From positions 688,618 through 752,617 of the forward strand of contig NC_052032.1 of the NCBI RefSeq assembly GCF_015832195.1: DNA of 64,000 nt, given 5' to 3'. Both the position numbers and the translations under genes were made by a program. Below the pieces are notes generated by a model. It was not told the origin of the DNA, did not search any database, and saw nothing but the letters and a program-made list of their open reading frames with translations. Positions 12,800 to 24,740 of the stretch are shown here, piece by piece; the stretch's first letter is position 1; the number at the start of each line of letters is the position of its first letter. The DNA comes from Motacilla alba alba. Taxonomy: Eukaryota; Chordata; Aves; Passeriformes; Motacillidae.

Positions 12800-12967
12800 C
12801 TGTGGGACAGCAGGATGTGCTTTTATCCAAAGCTGCATCTCCGTGGTGATGCAATACTCCAAGGAATGTCCTTTCCTCTTCCAATCACTGCTGCTCTCCA
12901 GCATGGCGAGGAGTCCTGCCAAAGGGTCCTCCAGTCTGGCAAAGCCCCGCCTGATTTCTTCCTTGAG
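12800..12967 (-). CDS. EXD3: EXD3 coding exon 3, N-terminal helical region
   Basis: This 168-nt exon (56 codons) is phase 0 at both ends. Its acceptor ends CTCGGCAG and its donor is CAG|GTTAGA. The product runs from LKEEIRRGFARLEDPLAGLL through AMLESSSDWKRKGHSLEYCI to MQLWIKAHPAVPQ. The human protein has the same frame of residues (WRGFA..DDPLAGLLDMLES and QLQCWLQAQP), so the family call is strong. It would be residues 24-79 of the protein. The segment is predicted helical and non-catalytic. Since it is symmetric and phase 0, skipping it would leave the reading frame intact. The intron separating it from exon 2 is about 4.4 kb and contains a plus-strand CR1. Confidence 0.88.
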
Positions 12968-15900
12968 CTGCCGAGATAAAAAACCACATTGTCGTGTACA
13001 AAAAGATTAGTGAATCCTCCCTTCCCCCAGCTGAACACAAAGCTTTATTTTTTTTAATTTAATCTATTCAGAGAGGTAACTGTTGCTATTCAGCCACCAT
13101 CCGCGCCTCCAGTGACTTTTCATGTCATTACAGATTCCTTCATGGCTCACTGCACCTCAAACCCAATGGGGAAAGCAGCAATTGTCCACACTAATTATCC
13201 CATAAAGACAGAGAAGTTGTTCTGTGGGGCAGACAAAGGGGCTTGGGATTTGGGGGAGGGGAAGAAGTGAGCTGGAGAGAGGGGTGTTATTGGGAAAATG
13301 GCAATATTGAAGGTAGAGAAGTGGGCTCAAAAACCTCCTGATCTTCTAAGATACCTGCAAGGTGTAGTACAAGAACCCCTCCTCATGGCTGTACCACAAA
13401 CCTGCACACTTGACCTTATGGCTACTTCAGCCACAATAGTGCCCATAATCGGAATATTTGAGAGTCTCAAATTAGTTTGGATTTTACACTCAGATCAAAG
13501 TGAATGAAATATCTGAGTTCAAATTCTGTCAGATTGTCATCCTCCAGACCTGTGATCCTTCCCCCAAAACCTCCCTGAGCACCTCCTGCTCCTGCACACT
13601 TCCATGAGCCTTAAGGCCCCACAAAGAGGCTCAGAACATGGGAAAACTCCGCGCCATAAATCTTAGGAGTCCCAGGGTGATGTGTTTAGAAATGTGAAGG
13701 AATTGGACCCTCACTTTGTGAATGTTAATAGGCTACTTACTCCCCATCTGGTAGAAGTGATAAATTAGCAGTACTGAGCAGTATCTCTATAATGTTTACA
13801 TTAGAAGTAGTTTCCAGGGAGCTGGGAGGGTTGGCAGGGTGAGGAGGTGGCATCCTCAGTACCCACACAGGACCTCTCACTGCATGGTACATCACCAGCG
13901 TGGAGCAGGGCGAGAGCAGAGACAGAAAACAAGAAATCACTGAGAGCAGCTGCTCTCTTTCTTTTGTGGCTAAAAAGCCAAATCCAAAAGATGCTCATTC
14001 CTGCTGCAGCCAGCACTTGTAATTTACTGGATTCATGGCCCCATTCGGAGCTTCCAGTGGAAACAATATGAAGTTTGAAGAGCAACATGGAAAACAAAAT
14101 AAAATCTACAGAAAATTTGCCAATGAATTTTTTCTTTTTTTATTCATCAACAATTTTTACTGGAAGACAGTTGTTTTCCAGAGTGTCTTTCATGTCTGGA
14201 AAACCCACAGAACCTATGGTTTATGACAGAAACTGTTTCTTTCTCAGTAGGCTATAAAGGCAGTATGAAAAAGCTGATGACTAACGGAGATGGGACTTCA
14301 GATAAGAGATTTCTCCCTCTAAGTCATTTTCCCTGTGGCAAGAGTTTGCAATGTTAAACACAGGGCTCCATCTTTGCTGGGAGATGCAGCAGAAGGCAAA
14401 GATGAGCTCTGATCCAACCACAAACATTCAATACAACAGCCAAAGGAAAACAAAGCAACTCGCCAACTCCACTGCACTGTTTGGAAATGGCTTTTTTCCC
14501 CCCAAAAGTCCCACTTCAGCACATTTGGAGCTTCCACCACCCCGCTCAGCTCCTCCTTGGGCTGTAATCTGAGCCTGGGCTCTGGCAGGATGGGCTCCAG
14601 CAGACACCAGGTCCTGCTGGCACAGGCAGAGCAGCTCCCAGCATCGACACCATGGCCAGCAGCACGAACTGTGCTCGTCTGCTCTGAGTCTGGCCTTCGT
14701 ACCAGTGAGACTGTGATGAGCTGGGAAAAAGCTGCCTTCCAAACCTCCCAGCAAGCCTTCAGCTAGGGCATCTATAGTCTGAAGGGGAAAGGCAGAGAAC
14801 AAAAAGGGCACAAGACACCTAAATCAGAGAGGAAAGAGTAGTGTGCTGCCTGGCTCGTCCCTCTGCCAGAGAGGGATTCCTCTCAAACTTTTTTTGTATT
14901 TGCCATTTCCATTTCAATTGATTCCCATGGCAGGGAATGCTCCTTGGGGGGGATTTCTACAGCCTGACAGATCATGGGAATAGGAAAATGTTGCTGATGC
15001 TCAACTGATACCCTCTTTCTAGTCCCAGAGCTCCGGGCAGTCTGCTGATGCTTCCTGGTTATTCCCAAACTGTCATTCCTATGTAGGAAATGACCATTTC
15101 TTGTACCCATGTTCCAGAACTGGGGTCATGCCCTGGCAGACACATTCCTGCCCATGGTCACTGATTTGAGACCAAGGGGTTGCAAGGGGTTGATTTACCC
15201 CAGCTATGGACAATACTGACCTACAAGCACACACAGCGAGAGGCAGAGAAGCTCCTGACACTTACCTGGCATTGGAGCAGGCTGAGTTGGACTTAAGTCA
15301 ACTTACCTCAGTTATTGGGGCTTGGCATTTGGGGGGCAGCAGCAGCACAACCCACCTGAGCTGCACACAGAGGGCAGAGCAGCCCAGCCCCTCAAAACAG
15401 AGGCTGCACTTTCTGTGGGTGCACAGCCCTGGGCACAAGTCAGCCCGTCCCGGTGACAGTGTGACAAGCAAAAGTCAGAACTCACTGGGACATTCCTGCT
15501 GTGGCCCCCCACAGCAGCTGGGCTCACCACAGCCCTCCCCATTTCCTTGGCACCCTTTGAAAGGTTTTCCTTGGGCACCCTCCAAGCTGAGAAACACTTT
15601 CCTGCTCAGCCTGGAGGGGGAACACACCTGCAAACCCCACTGGGGACCTGCAAAGCCCAGGTGACACTGGGGTTGCCAACAGAGGAAAGACATGGAGCTG
15701 TAGGAATGATTCTAAAGGAGGCCACTAAGTTGGTCTGAGGGCTGGAGCCCCTCTGCTCTGGAGTCAGGCTGGGAAAGCTGGGGGTGCTCACCTGGAGAAG
15801 AGAAGGCTCCATGGGGACCTCAGAATCCCTGCCAGGGCCTAAAGGGGCTCCAGGAGAGCTGGAGAGGGACTGGGGACAAGGGATGGAGGGACAGGACACA

Positions 15901-17364
15901 GGGAATGGCTTCCCACTGCCAGAGGGCAGGGCTGGATGGCATATTGGGAATTAGGAATTGTTCCCTGGCAGGGTGGGCAGGCCCTGGCACAGGGTGCCCA
16001 GAGCAGCTGTGGCTGCCCCTGGATCCCTGGCAGTGCCCAAGGCCAGGCTGGATGGGGCTGGGAGCAGCCTGGGACAGTGGAAGGTGTCCCTGCCCATGGC
16101 ACAGGGTGGAACTGGATGAGCTTTAAATTCCTTCCCAACCTAAACCAGTCTGTGATTCCTTAGCTCCTGGGGATCCTCTCGTTTTTCCACCCCCAGGAGA
16201 ATCAATGCAGTGCTCTCTGCCAAGGGACACGTCCATGGTAGAAGTCCATGGGAGGCTTTTTCTTTTCCAGAGTATTTTTCTTCCCAATCCACATACACAT
16301 CCCAGGGTACCCAGTGCAGAGATTTTGATGATTTCTCTTTCCTGCTGTTGTTTTGTGGGATTAACTGCCCTCCAGACCTAAAGGACAATATTTTTTTTCC
16401 TCCAACTCTAACAAAACTCTATGGAAAGCTCAAGGTTTCAGAGTTGCTGAGCTCAAGTCTCCGCCAGTGAGTGACCATTTGGAAAGGCACTTCTCACATT
16501 GGGTTTCCAGTTGTTTATTCCAGCTGGCAACCACAGACTAACAGTAATGGAAAGTCTAACAGCAGCAGCTCAGGACAGTGAGTAACCACTGCAGACACCC
16601 AGCATGGAGCACATCCACCAGGTCCTCAGCCACGCTGGCCACTCCACACAGGAGACGCTCCACGTGGTTATGTGAGAGCTGCAGGGCTCTGGGCCTTCTA
16701 CAAAAGGAACCATTTCACTTCTGAACCTGCCTGAGCAGCACAGAGTTAAACATGGAAAACTCAACCCTGCAACTGCTGGTTTTGTTAGTTTTCAACCTTC
16801 CAAACTTAGATGAAATATATTTTACTGCCTATGAAAAATCTCAGTGTAGAGCCCATAGGTTGTGCTGTATAAAAATAACAGCATTGATTTCAGACAGCAG
16901 TGTAAATTGCATTCACCACTCTAAAAGGCAAAACCAAACCAAATCAGAAAAAAAAAAGAATACTTCAAATATGAAAGCTTTGATATACTCAACTGGCAAA
17001 AAAACACTTCCCTACCAAATTCAACTCTCATTTTTTTCAGCTACTAGCAATATTCTTCCCTCTGCCCCCAAGATCCTCCATTTAATGGACAAAAAAAGTG
17101 TTTAAAACAAAACAAAAGCAACTTTGATTTTCTTTCCTTCTGTAACTCAGCCCTGGAAACTCCAGCTCTTTTCTAGGAGCCCCTGAGCTGCTCCCCATCA
17201 CACAAAGCTACCTTTTCTTTTCACTTGTAGCTGCAAATGCACAGGCTCTTCCCCTGAGTGCTGGAATGAAAGCAGCCGTGAGGGCTGGTGGGTCTGACCC
17301 CAGCGTCCTGTGCCTGGACATGCTCTGCATCCAGAGAGCTGCTGTGTGCAGGGCTCAGCCTTAC
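12968..17364 (-). other. EXD3 intron between exons 2 and 3 (4.4 kb)
   Basis: Contains the plus-strand CR1 at 15708-16163 and otherwise single-copy DNA. A stop-free minus-strand stretch at 16556-16697 has a coding-like residue pattern but is not part of the EXD3 reading as known. Confidence 0.7.
15708..16163 (+). mobile_element. CR1 LINE 3' fragment, sense orientation
   Basis: Runs from ggctggagcccctctgctct through ctggagaagagaaggctcca and cagagcagctgtggctgccc to a tail that reads ccttcccaacctaaaccag and tctgtgattcc. It is 5' truncated and contains no reverse transcriptase. It lies in the intron between EXD3 exons 2 and 3, on the strand opposite to EXD3. Confidence 0.92.
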
Positions 17365-17429
17365 CTTCCCCAGCTCCTGCTTTGTCCAGATAAGCTGAAG
17401 GGTTTTCAGCAGTACGAGTGGGTCCTGGC
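17365..17429 (-). CDS. EXD3: EXD3 coding exon 2, N-terminal helical region
   Basis: This 65-nt exon has an acceptor ending CTCCTCCAG after a long pyrimidine tract and a GTAAGG donor. It starts with the last two bases of a split codon and continues QDPLVLLKTLQLIWTKQELG then K. This matches the start of vertebrate EXD3 (MUT-7 homologue), remembered in human as RDPLLLLQALQTLWSTRERK. It ends in phase 0 and joins the 12800-12967 exon to give K-LKEEIRRGF, again as in the family. The region belongs to the N-terminal helical part, upstream of the DEDD-type 3'-5' exonuclease domain, and has no catalytic residues. If translation starts at 44057, this exon supplies residues 2-23. Confidence 0.82.
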
Positions 17430-19161
17430 CTGGAGGAGGGGGAAGAGAGAAAAGGAGAGAGAAAAACAAAACAAAACAGATTTATTGGCTCTGTAGAGGC
17501 AGCTCAGACACACTGGGGCATTGTTTCACCCCAGAGAAATCTGCTACTCCATGCTGGAAACCACCAAGCTCCAACTGCCAGTCAGGATTAGTTTGTAAAA
17601 AACCCTGCACTCTGAAATCCTAACAAAATCCCAGCCGGCAGCCAGGCAGGCTTTAACTCAGCACCCCCTGGCTCCTGCACTCCAAAGCTGTGCTGGGCAG
17701 CTCCAGCCCTGCCCATCCCCACCCTCCCCAGGGCAAGCCACAGGGTCCTGGAAGAGCCAGCCCAGGTCGGGAGGGATGAGCAGCACAGAAGATTTTAATG
17801 CATGGCTCTGCAGTGGAAGCTCCTGGCCAGCTGGGATGGAGGAGGGTGACTTTGGGCCAGAACAGGGCCCTGGGTGTGCTCAGGGGTGCTGCCCTGCTAG
17901 GCTGGACAGCAATGGGGCTGCAGGGGGATTCAGGCAAGAGGGTGCCTGAGGAAGAGGGACGATGAAAGGCTGCTGTGATAAGTGGCAAGGCTAAACAAAG
18001 AGGGATCAAGTATTTTAAAAAAAAAAAGGTTATTTGGAATTTTCCTCTTATTTTTCACCTAGTTATTGCAGAACTTGCATTCAGTTGTTCTTTTGTGAGT
18101 TACCATTCCTCATGCAGTCATCATACCATTATTCATCATAGCAATATTCATCACACCAGTACTTCTAAAGCAATTGTTAAGATTTCATTTTAAACGCAGT
18201 AACATGTTTGATATCTGATTCTACTTAATTCACAATCATTTACTTATGAAACCATGACACAAAATATTCTGAATGAAAATCATCTGCAGCATCAACAGTT
18301 AAAATGTGAAGAATGAATTTAAAAATCTGAATGAACTCTCCAAACCAATCCTCCTAACGCACCTCCTCTTATGTTTTCATGCAGCCAAAAGTAAAATGTT
18401 AAACTGAAAAGGAAACTTCCTTTTAATCACCTTCTGTGTTTTACAATTCCTAAAGAGCTCATTTCCAAATGCTAGATTTCATGCTTAGTATCTCATCGCA
18501 CTTCATATTTCAGGTCACAAAAAACTCCTTCAGCTGTGAAAGGCTCTACCTCATCCAGCTGAACTCTGAGGCACTGCATTTATAAACTACTTGAAGTAGC
18601 AAGCTGATTACTGGTTGAGCCAAGAGCATGATAATATTCCCATTATCCACTAACTTCTGGGAAACACCAGCCAAATTAAAAATGCCACATTTACAATTCA
18701 CAAGATAATATTTTCTCTCATCTCTGGTTGTTCTGAAATGTTGAACTCTCCAAACACTGGCTGTTCTCAGCTACTGCTGCTCCTTTGGAAAAATAAAAGG
18801 GTCTTTTTACACCAAAACAGAAGAAAAGCCAGATCTCTTCTCCCCAGTAAATTAGCAAATTACAGTCAAATTCAGTCCATGTGTGTGTGCATATCTGCAC
18901 ACTCTCCTCTTGGCCTGACTCCCAAAGAAATTTATAAAACAGAGGAAAAAAAATGAGAATGCAACGCAGTGTGTAACCAAATACACTGTAAATCTGAGCT
19001 GTAAATAATGCAGGGAACAGGCTGGAATGATACAGGAAATGAGAGCAGTTAGGAGAGCAGTGTTTCACTTCACATACAACCAATAATTCAACTTGTTAAA
19101 AGCTTTCTAAACCTCAGACAACAAACCCAGCCCTTTTCTTACTGACTGTTTCCTACCTTAC

Positions 19162-19183
19162 TTCCCTGCCGCTGAAACCAGAG
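19162..19183 (-). other. Possible alternative EXD3 micro-exon
   Basis: A strong minus-strand acceptor (CTTTTTTCTTGCCGTTTCAG) is followed 22 bases later by a GTAAGG donor. The 22 bases can be read without a stop as LWFQRQG plus one base, and the phase fits exon 2 at 17365-17429 (serine at the join). There is no ATG, so a further upstream exon would be needed. It may be a chance pair of splice-like sites. Confidence 0.2.
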
Positions 19184-19376
19184 CTGAAACGGCAAGAAAA
19201 AAGCATGTCAGTTCCAGCAGCCAGGTCAGTAGTGCCAGCATGACACCGAGCAGTCACAGGTACACAGGGACACCTTCCCTGCCCCAGAGCCGGGCTCTGG
19301 ACACACCCAGAGCTGGGTTATTTCCACAGAGCACCCCTGGAGCATGGCATCCACTCCTCAGCACAGCAGGGATACG

Positions 19377-19535
19377 GACCTGGTGGAGACACTCCAGAGG
19401 AGAAGGCTCCAGGGAGACCTCAGAGCCCCTTCCAGTGTCCAAAGGGACTCCAGGAGAGCTGGAGAGGGACACAGGACAAGGGCCTGGAGGGACAGGACAA
19501 GGAGGAATAGCTTCACACTGACAGAGGGCAGGGAT
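19377..19535 (+). mobile_element. CR1 LINE fragment lacking its 3' tail
   Basis: Shares ctggtggagacactccagag, gaaggctccagggagacctc and ggacaaggaggaatagcttc with the 15.7-kb copy but stops at cagagggcagggattgaac. The region carrying the terminal tctatgattc repeat is missing, so a deletion after insertion is likely. Confidence 0.8.
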
Positions 19536-21185
19536 TGAACAAGGAGAGAAACTGAGAAATCTGCCGGCGTCTGCACAGACCTGTTCCCTTCCTCACCTGG
19601 TGAGGCTCCTGGGAATCTAAGGATGAGGCACAGTCAGGGGCTGAACATAACAAAATAAGCCACAACAGTTGCTCCCAGAGCCAGACATAAACAGGAGAGC
19701 AAAGCCAACTTGTGCCCTTGTCTCATCCCACCAGAGGGAGGACACTGCAGCTCCTGCTGGACCTGGAGCTATTGCATCCAGTTACTCTCCAGATGAGACA
19801 GAAGATGGAAATGTGAAGGTTTCCTGAAAGAAATGAACAATTCATCTGCTCTGTCTCCTGCAGGACCTCTTTGGAGGACTGTCCTCCTCACAGTTCTCCT
19901 GGCACCCCTAGAGAGTGGAAAATGATAATGAATCAGTAACTACTGCTATACTCTGGCTGGATACAGAAAAACCTGGAGATCTTGTTGCTGCTCCACACAG
20001 CAGGGAGTGAGAGAGAACTACAAGGGAAGGAGGGATAAAGTGAAGTGACTGAAAACCAGATGGTCAGAACTGAACCACAGGGACATCTGGGCTCAGGACA
20101 ACAACAAGGCAAATATGGGGCATGGTGGCCAGAAAAACCCCATCATTCCCACCAAGGACCTCCAGAAGCTCCATGGCTAAAAAGAACTTCAGTCTTGCAG
20201 AGTCCCCTACATCCAGCTATTAGCAAGGGGCATTCTATGAGTAAAATAAAAACAAGAAAAAACAGCAAAAACAACAACAAAAAAAAAACCACCCCAGTGT
20301 GGAAAGTCAGAGAAACCAGGTCTCCCTGCTCCAGCTGTGAGCAGCTGAGGAGGGAGGAGATGTGTCCCAGGCAGCTGAGCCCTTCCCGTTCCTAGACTGA
20401 GCTCAAGAGAAAGTGCTCAGTCTGACACTGACCCTTCACAGCTCCCAAAAAACAGGGTTGCAGACCTTAAAACTGCTGGAAAAGCCTCACCAAATCAAGG
20501 TTAGAGCACTTTGGTGAAGACCTCAAAAAGACACATCTTCACCAACTCCAGCAAGACACAAAAGACCTCAAGTTTTGGCACTGACAGTTTCTCCCAATAG
20601 CATGTTCCTGTTTTAAATATTTTACATGAATACATTTCCTTTGAATGTTTTTCATTCTGAAAATTAATGAGTTCTGCCCTGAACCTGGTACCAAAATTGC
20701 AGGAGATGGTAAATCAAATGTCTTCCAGTTCTCAAGATCTGTGGTTATATTTCAAAACCATATAAACCACAAGGCTTATATTTTTGGGTTAGAAAAGTGC
20801 CTTTGAGGAAAACCATAAACTACTTTCTGTTCATCCTCTCCATTTCCTTTGTGCATCCATCACTCAAACCCTGCTGTGATCACAACAAAAGCAGTGCCCG
20901 GGGGCTGCTGAGGTAAGCACTGGATTTGCTGGTGAGGTTTGCAGTGGCGTCCTTGCAAAATTCTGCTGCATTATTCACCAATGCAGCTGAAACGCCCTGG
21001 CAAGAGAACTCCCCATTCTGACTGAGCCTCCCCTCACCTGAGGACAGGGTGACATCCAACCCAGAGGAGGAAATTTCCCAAGGAAAAAAACTCCTGACAC
21101 TTTCTCTTTGTGCCCAAAGCCATTAAATGCCTTGTGGCCCCAAACCTAGAAGAATTACAGTCAGCAGAAGAAAAGATACTGAATG

Positions 21186-21202
21186 AAAAAAAAAAAAAAA
21201 AA
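21186..21202 (+). repeat. Poly-A run of 17
   Basis: An uninterrupted run of seventeen A residues in single-copy sequence about 120 bp left of a CR1 insertion. There is no retrogene or SINE body recognisable in front of it. Confidence 0.9.
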
Positions 21203-21326
21203 GCAACCCCAAAGAAGGTGGAAAAAGTGATTGAAATGCAGGGTCATAGCCCCCAAACTGTCACAGCTGAAAGCCATGGGCAGGAAAAGCCAAGAACAAA
21301 ATGTTAATTATGAATTACAAATTTAT

Positions 21327-21640
21327 GGAATCACAGAATGTCCTGAGCTGGAAGGGACCCACCAGGATCACCCAGCCCAGCCCCTGGCCCTGCCCAGACC
21401 CCCCAGCAACCCCACCCTGGGCATCCCTGGCAGCGCTGGCCAAAGGCTCCTGGAGCTCTGGCAGCCTCGGGGCCGTGCCCATTCCCTGGGGAGCCTGGGC
21501 AGTGCCAGCACCCTCTGGGGGAAGAACCTTGCCCTGAGCTCAGCCTGAGCTGCCCTGGCCCAGCCCCAGCCGTTCCCTGGCTCCTGTCCCTGTCACAGCC
21601 AGCAAAAATTGGTGCTGTCCCTCTGCTGCCCTACAATTGT
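21327..21640 (-). mobile_element. CR1 LINE 3' fragment, young GC-rich subfamily
   Basis: Plus-strand sequence begins ggaatcacagaatgtcctga, then ggaagggacccaccaggatc, ccctggcagcgctggccaaa and gcaccctctgggggaagaac. It is nearly identical over about 270 bp to the copies at 30528 and 42448. No coding capacity. Confidence 0.92.
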
Positions 21641-24600
21641 TATGTTGTCTTTAGGCAGCCAGCTTGTCCCCCTGTCCTGCAAGTTAACCACATTTTAATA
21701 AATGTTTAATGGAATATCCAACCCACCCAGTAGACAACCAGTGAATTTTTACTATTACTTATTGTTTTGTATGCCTTGTGCTCCAATAAATCCCTGGAAT
21801 CTGTTCTCAGTGAAAACTCCTGCTTATCTCCACATGTCTTTGAGATGTAGTTCTGAAAGGAAAACTAAAATTCAGGGTATTTCCACGACCCCCTTCAGGC
21901 AGGTGGCCCGTCTGGACTTTAAAACACCAATGCCTCAATGAAGACTGTGCACAAGCTGGGGGTTTAGGTGAGCAGAGCCATTCACCCTCTCCTGTCTCAG
22001 CAGCATGAGGGGCACATCCACTTTGGGTCATTTAAAATGCAGCTGAGGACAAACAAATTGTGTGCTAATTGAATTAATCAAACTCTCTTATCCAAACTTA
22101 GTTTGTCTCAATTTTGTTCAGAAGTGGCTGCAGCTCACAGCAAGTGTGTGCTGGTTTTGCAGAAGAACAGACACAGAAATAACATCACTTACATGGAGCA
22201 AAAATGAATGGATACATTTTCTAGTGCCTAAATTTGAAGCGCTGAGGATAAACTGATCTAATTAAAAAGGTACAAAATTCCTCTGTAGAAACCCACAGAT
22301 TGTGACACCTTCCAGTTGTCCATGCTGTGCCCCCTTTAATGAGCACATGTAACATAAATAAACCTTTCAGTTTATTATTATGAGTCAGCACTTGGTGATT
22401 GATCCTAATCCCCACTGACTGCAGTGATGAGTCCCCACTAAAGACTGAAAGCAGCCAGAGGTGCTCCCTGCACTGCTGAGGTAGCAGTGCCTGCAGGGAC
22501 AGGGAATGCTGCCAGGACAGGCTGCTCCATTTCCACCACTGAATACAACAGAGCCAAATTTACAAGAGGATCAGATGTCACAAAATTATTTCATTTCAGA
22601 AACAATACATTGCTCTGCTTTAGCACCATTTCCAGAGCTCCAAGACTCTCTCCCCATCCCAGCAACCCATTCCTTCACTGTGCCTCCCACAAAAGGCAGA
22701 TATGCTTGAGAATGGCTAACATTTAGCTGAACTCTCGCAGCAAGAAATGAAGCAAGAAGATGGAGAGAGTCCTTCGTTATTTGGCTTGTCTGTCTCACTC
22801 CAGCCTTGGCTCAGTGTCCAGTTTGAGCTGCTGTTTTCTGATCCACAGAGCTTTGAACTCAGCTGCACCAAGCCCTTCCCATCTCAGGAGGGAAGGAACC
22901 ACACCAGCAACCACAGTCCTGAGTTCCTCACACCACACACCTCCCTTGCAATTTTAACATTAAAGACAGAGCCTTTGGGCAGGTCTGGGAGTCCAGGTTC
23001 ACCAAGGGAAAGAAAGGCTTTTCTTACTTGTTCCTCCAGCTCTTCATCCACACATTTGGATTCCCCTGCACTAATGCAATCAGTGGGAGGATCTACATTA
23101 AACAGGAGGGGAAAATTTCCCAAAATGCTTTGAGTTCCTCAATTGCAATCACCTGACTTTGAACATCAGCTCATTCTCCAGCATGAACATCAGCTCAGTC
23201 ACCAGAAATCTCGGATAAGATGAATGGTTCCACATTTCTTCATTCATCAGCCACCTGTGAGTGCTCTGTTTCTCCAGCCCTGTGACGACAGCCACCTCCT
23301 GTTCGCCTGCCCCTGCGGCCTCTCCCAGCAGATGAAGATTCCCACAGCTGGGATTGGTTCTGGAATAAAGGGGTCACATCACCTAACACACTGCCACAAG
23401 CTGGCCCAGGCATCCCTGGGAACTGCAGAACCAGTTTATGTTTTGTTCATAGGCCAGATGGAAAAGTCAGCTCGGAGTGATTACCCCAGTTTTCTGCCTG
23501 TATAGAGAGCAGGGGCAAAGCTTCATTCCAATCCAACTGAGATGGCTGTTTCACTTAGCAGGAAATATTTTGCTTCACTTTAGGGAGGAGGTCAGTATCT
23601 AGAGGCTTATCTTTTTGTGGCTCTTTATCATCTTCCAGACAGACTTGGTTTAACAGAAACTTCAAACTCAGTGATGCACCTTGCAAGGTACAGGCCACCA
23701 ATTCCTCCACGAGACTCTGGTTTGGAACTACTCTGTTAATGTGCCAACATGTAGTCATGTGCCACAGAATTAGTCTTACTGAATGTGTGTTCTCTAATAC
23801 CCTTGCATAAGCTTGCACCAAGCACACAACTGCAGAATGGCTGGGGCGGCGTCTGGCTATGCAGGCAATACTCACATCATGTTCCTCACTTGGTGCTTCT
23901 AGACAAATGCCAGAATTCCTCAGGTGCCATTAACTGAGCCCACACTTTCCTGGGATCACTCAGTGAAGCCATACCTTGTCTGTGCTGGTGACTACATCAT
24001 TATTGAAAAGGCAGAATTAGGAGCTCAAACAGAAATATGGGGGAGAATGAGGTCCACAGGCAGAACATGGAGAAACTGCCTGCTGGAGAGGGAAAAGGGA
24101 AATGAACAGTGTATTGAGAGCAAGAGAAGTTTTTCTAGAAAAGAAGTCAGCCTTTCTCAATGGCAACGAAAATCATTCTCTAACTACGGGCAAGTGAGAT
24201 CCTTTCCATTCTGAGAAATTTGAGTTATGAAAACATAATAGGAACCCTCAGCATTTGGCTGATACATGCTCGATTTCTGAGTCAGAAGTTCACATTCTTC
24301 TACTGCAGCCTCCCAACTGAAAACAATCCCCACACTTCAAGCACAAGAATAATAAAGAGCACATATGCTTCTTATAAAACAATCCTTACAAATAACCATG
24401 CCTTTTGTTTTCCTAATGGCTAAAATTCATCATTTCCCCCCCAAAAAGCTCAGATCAAACAAAATGCACTCTCATTAAAAGAGAAGGCTTGCTTGGCTGA
24501 GCACAACGGGCAGTGACATTGCCCTCTAATTTTCTTAGTGCTTTTTGTCAATGGAGAGCCTGGAGAGCTGCTCCCCCGGCTCTGTGGGCAGGACAGGCTC

Positions 24601-24701
24601 AGCACAGCCCCACCCCTGTGCTCCAAACAGGGGCTTTCCTCCCCCTCTCCCCACATCAGCCCTGAGAACATCCACAATGCTCTCCCTCCCAGAGTGTGAG
24701 C

Positions 24702-24740
24702 AACAAGAACAACAGCAACAACAAGAACAACAACAGCACA
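24702..24740 (+). repeat. AAC-rich microsatellite at a CR1 3' end
   Basis: A run of caacaa/caagaac motifs directly abuts the inverted 3' end of the CR1 at 24741. It may be the expanded tail of that element or the pre-existing insertion site. Confidence 0.75.

Noticed and set aside
22884..23123. Possible exon encoding GESKCVDEELEEQ between a GTGCAG acceptor and a GTAAGA donor
   Set aside because: It ends in phase 0, which does not fit EXD3 exon 2 (needs a single leading base). There is no matching upstream or downstream exon and no recognised family.
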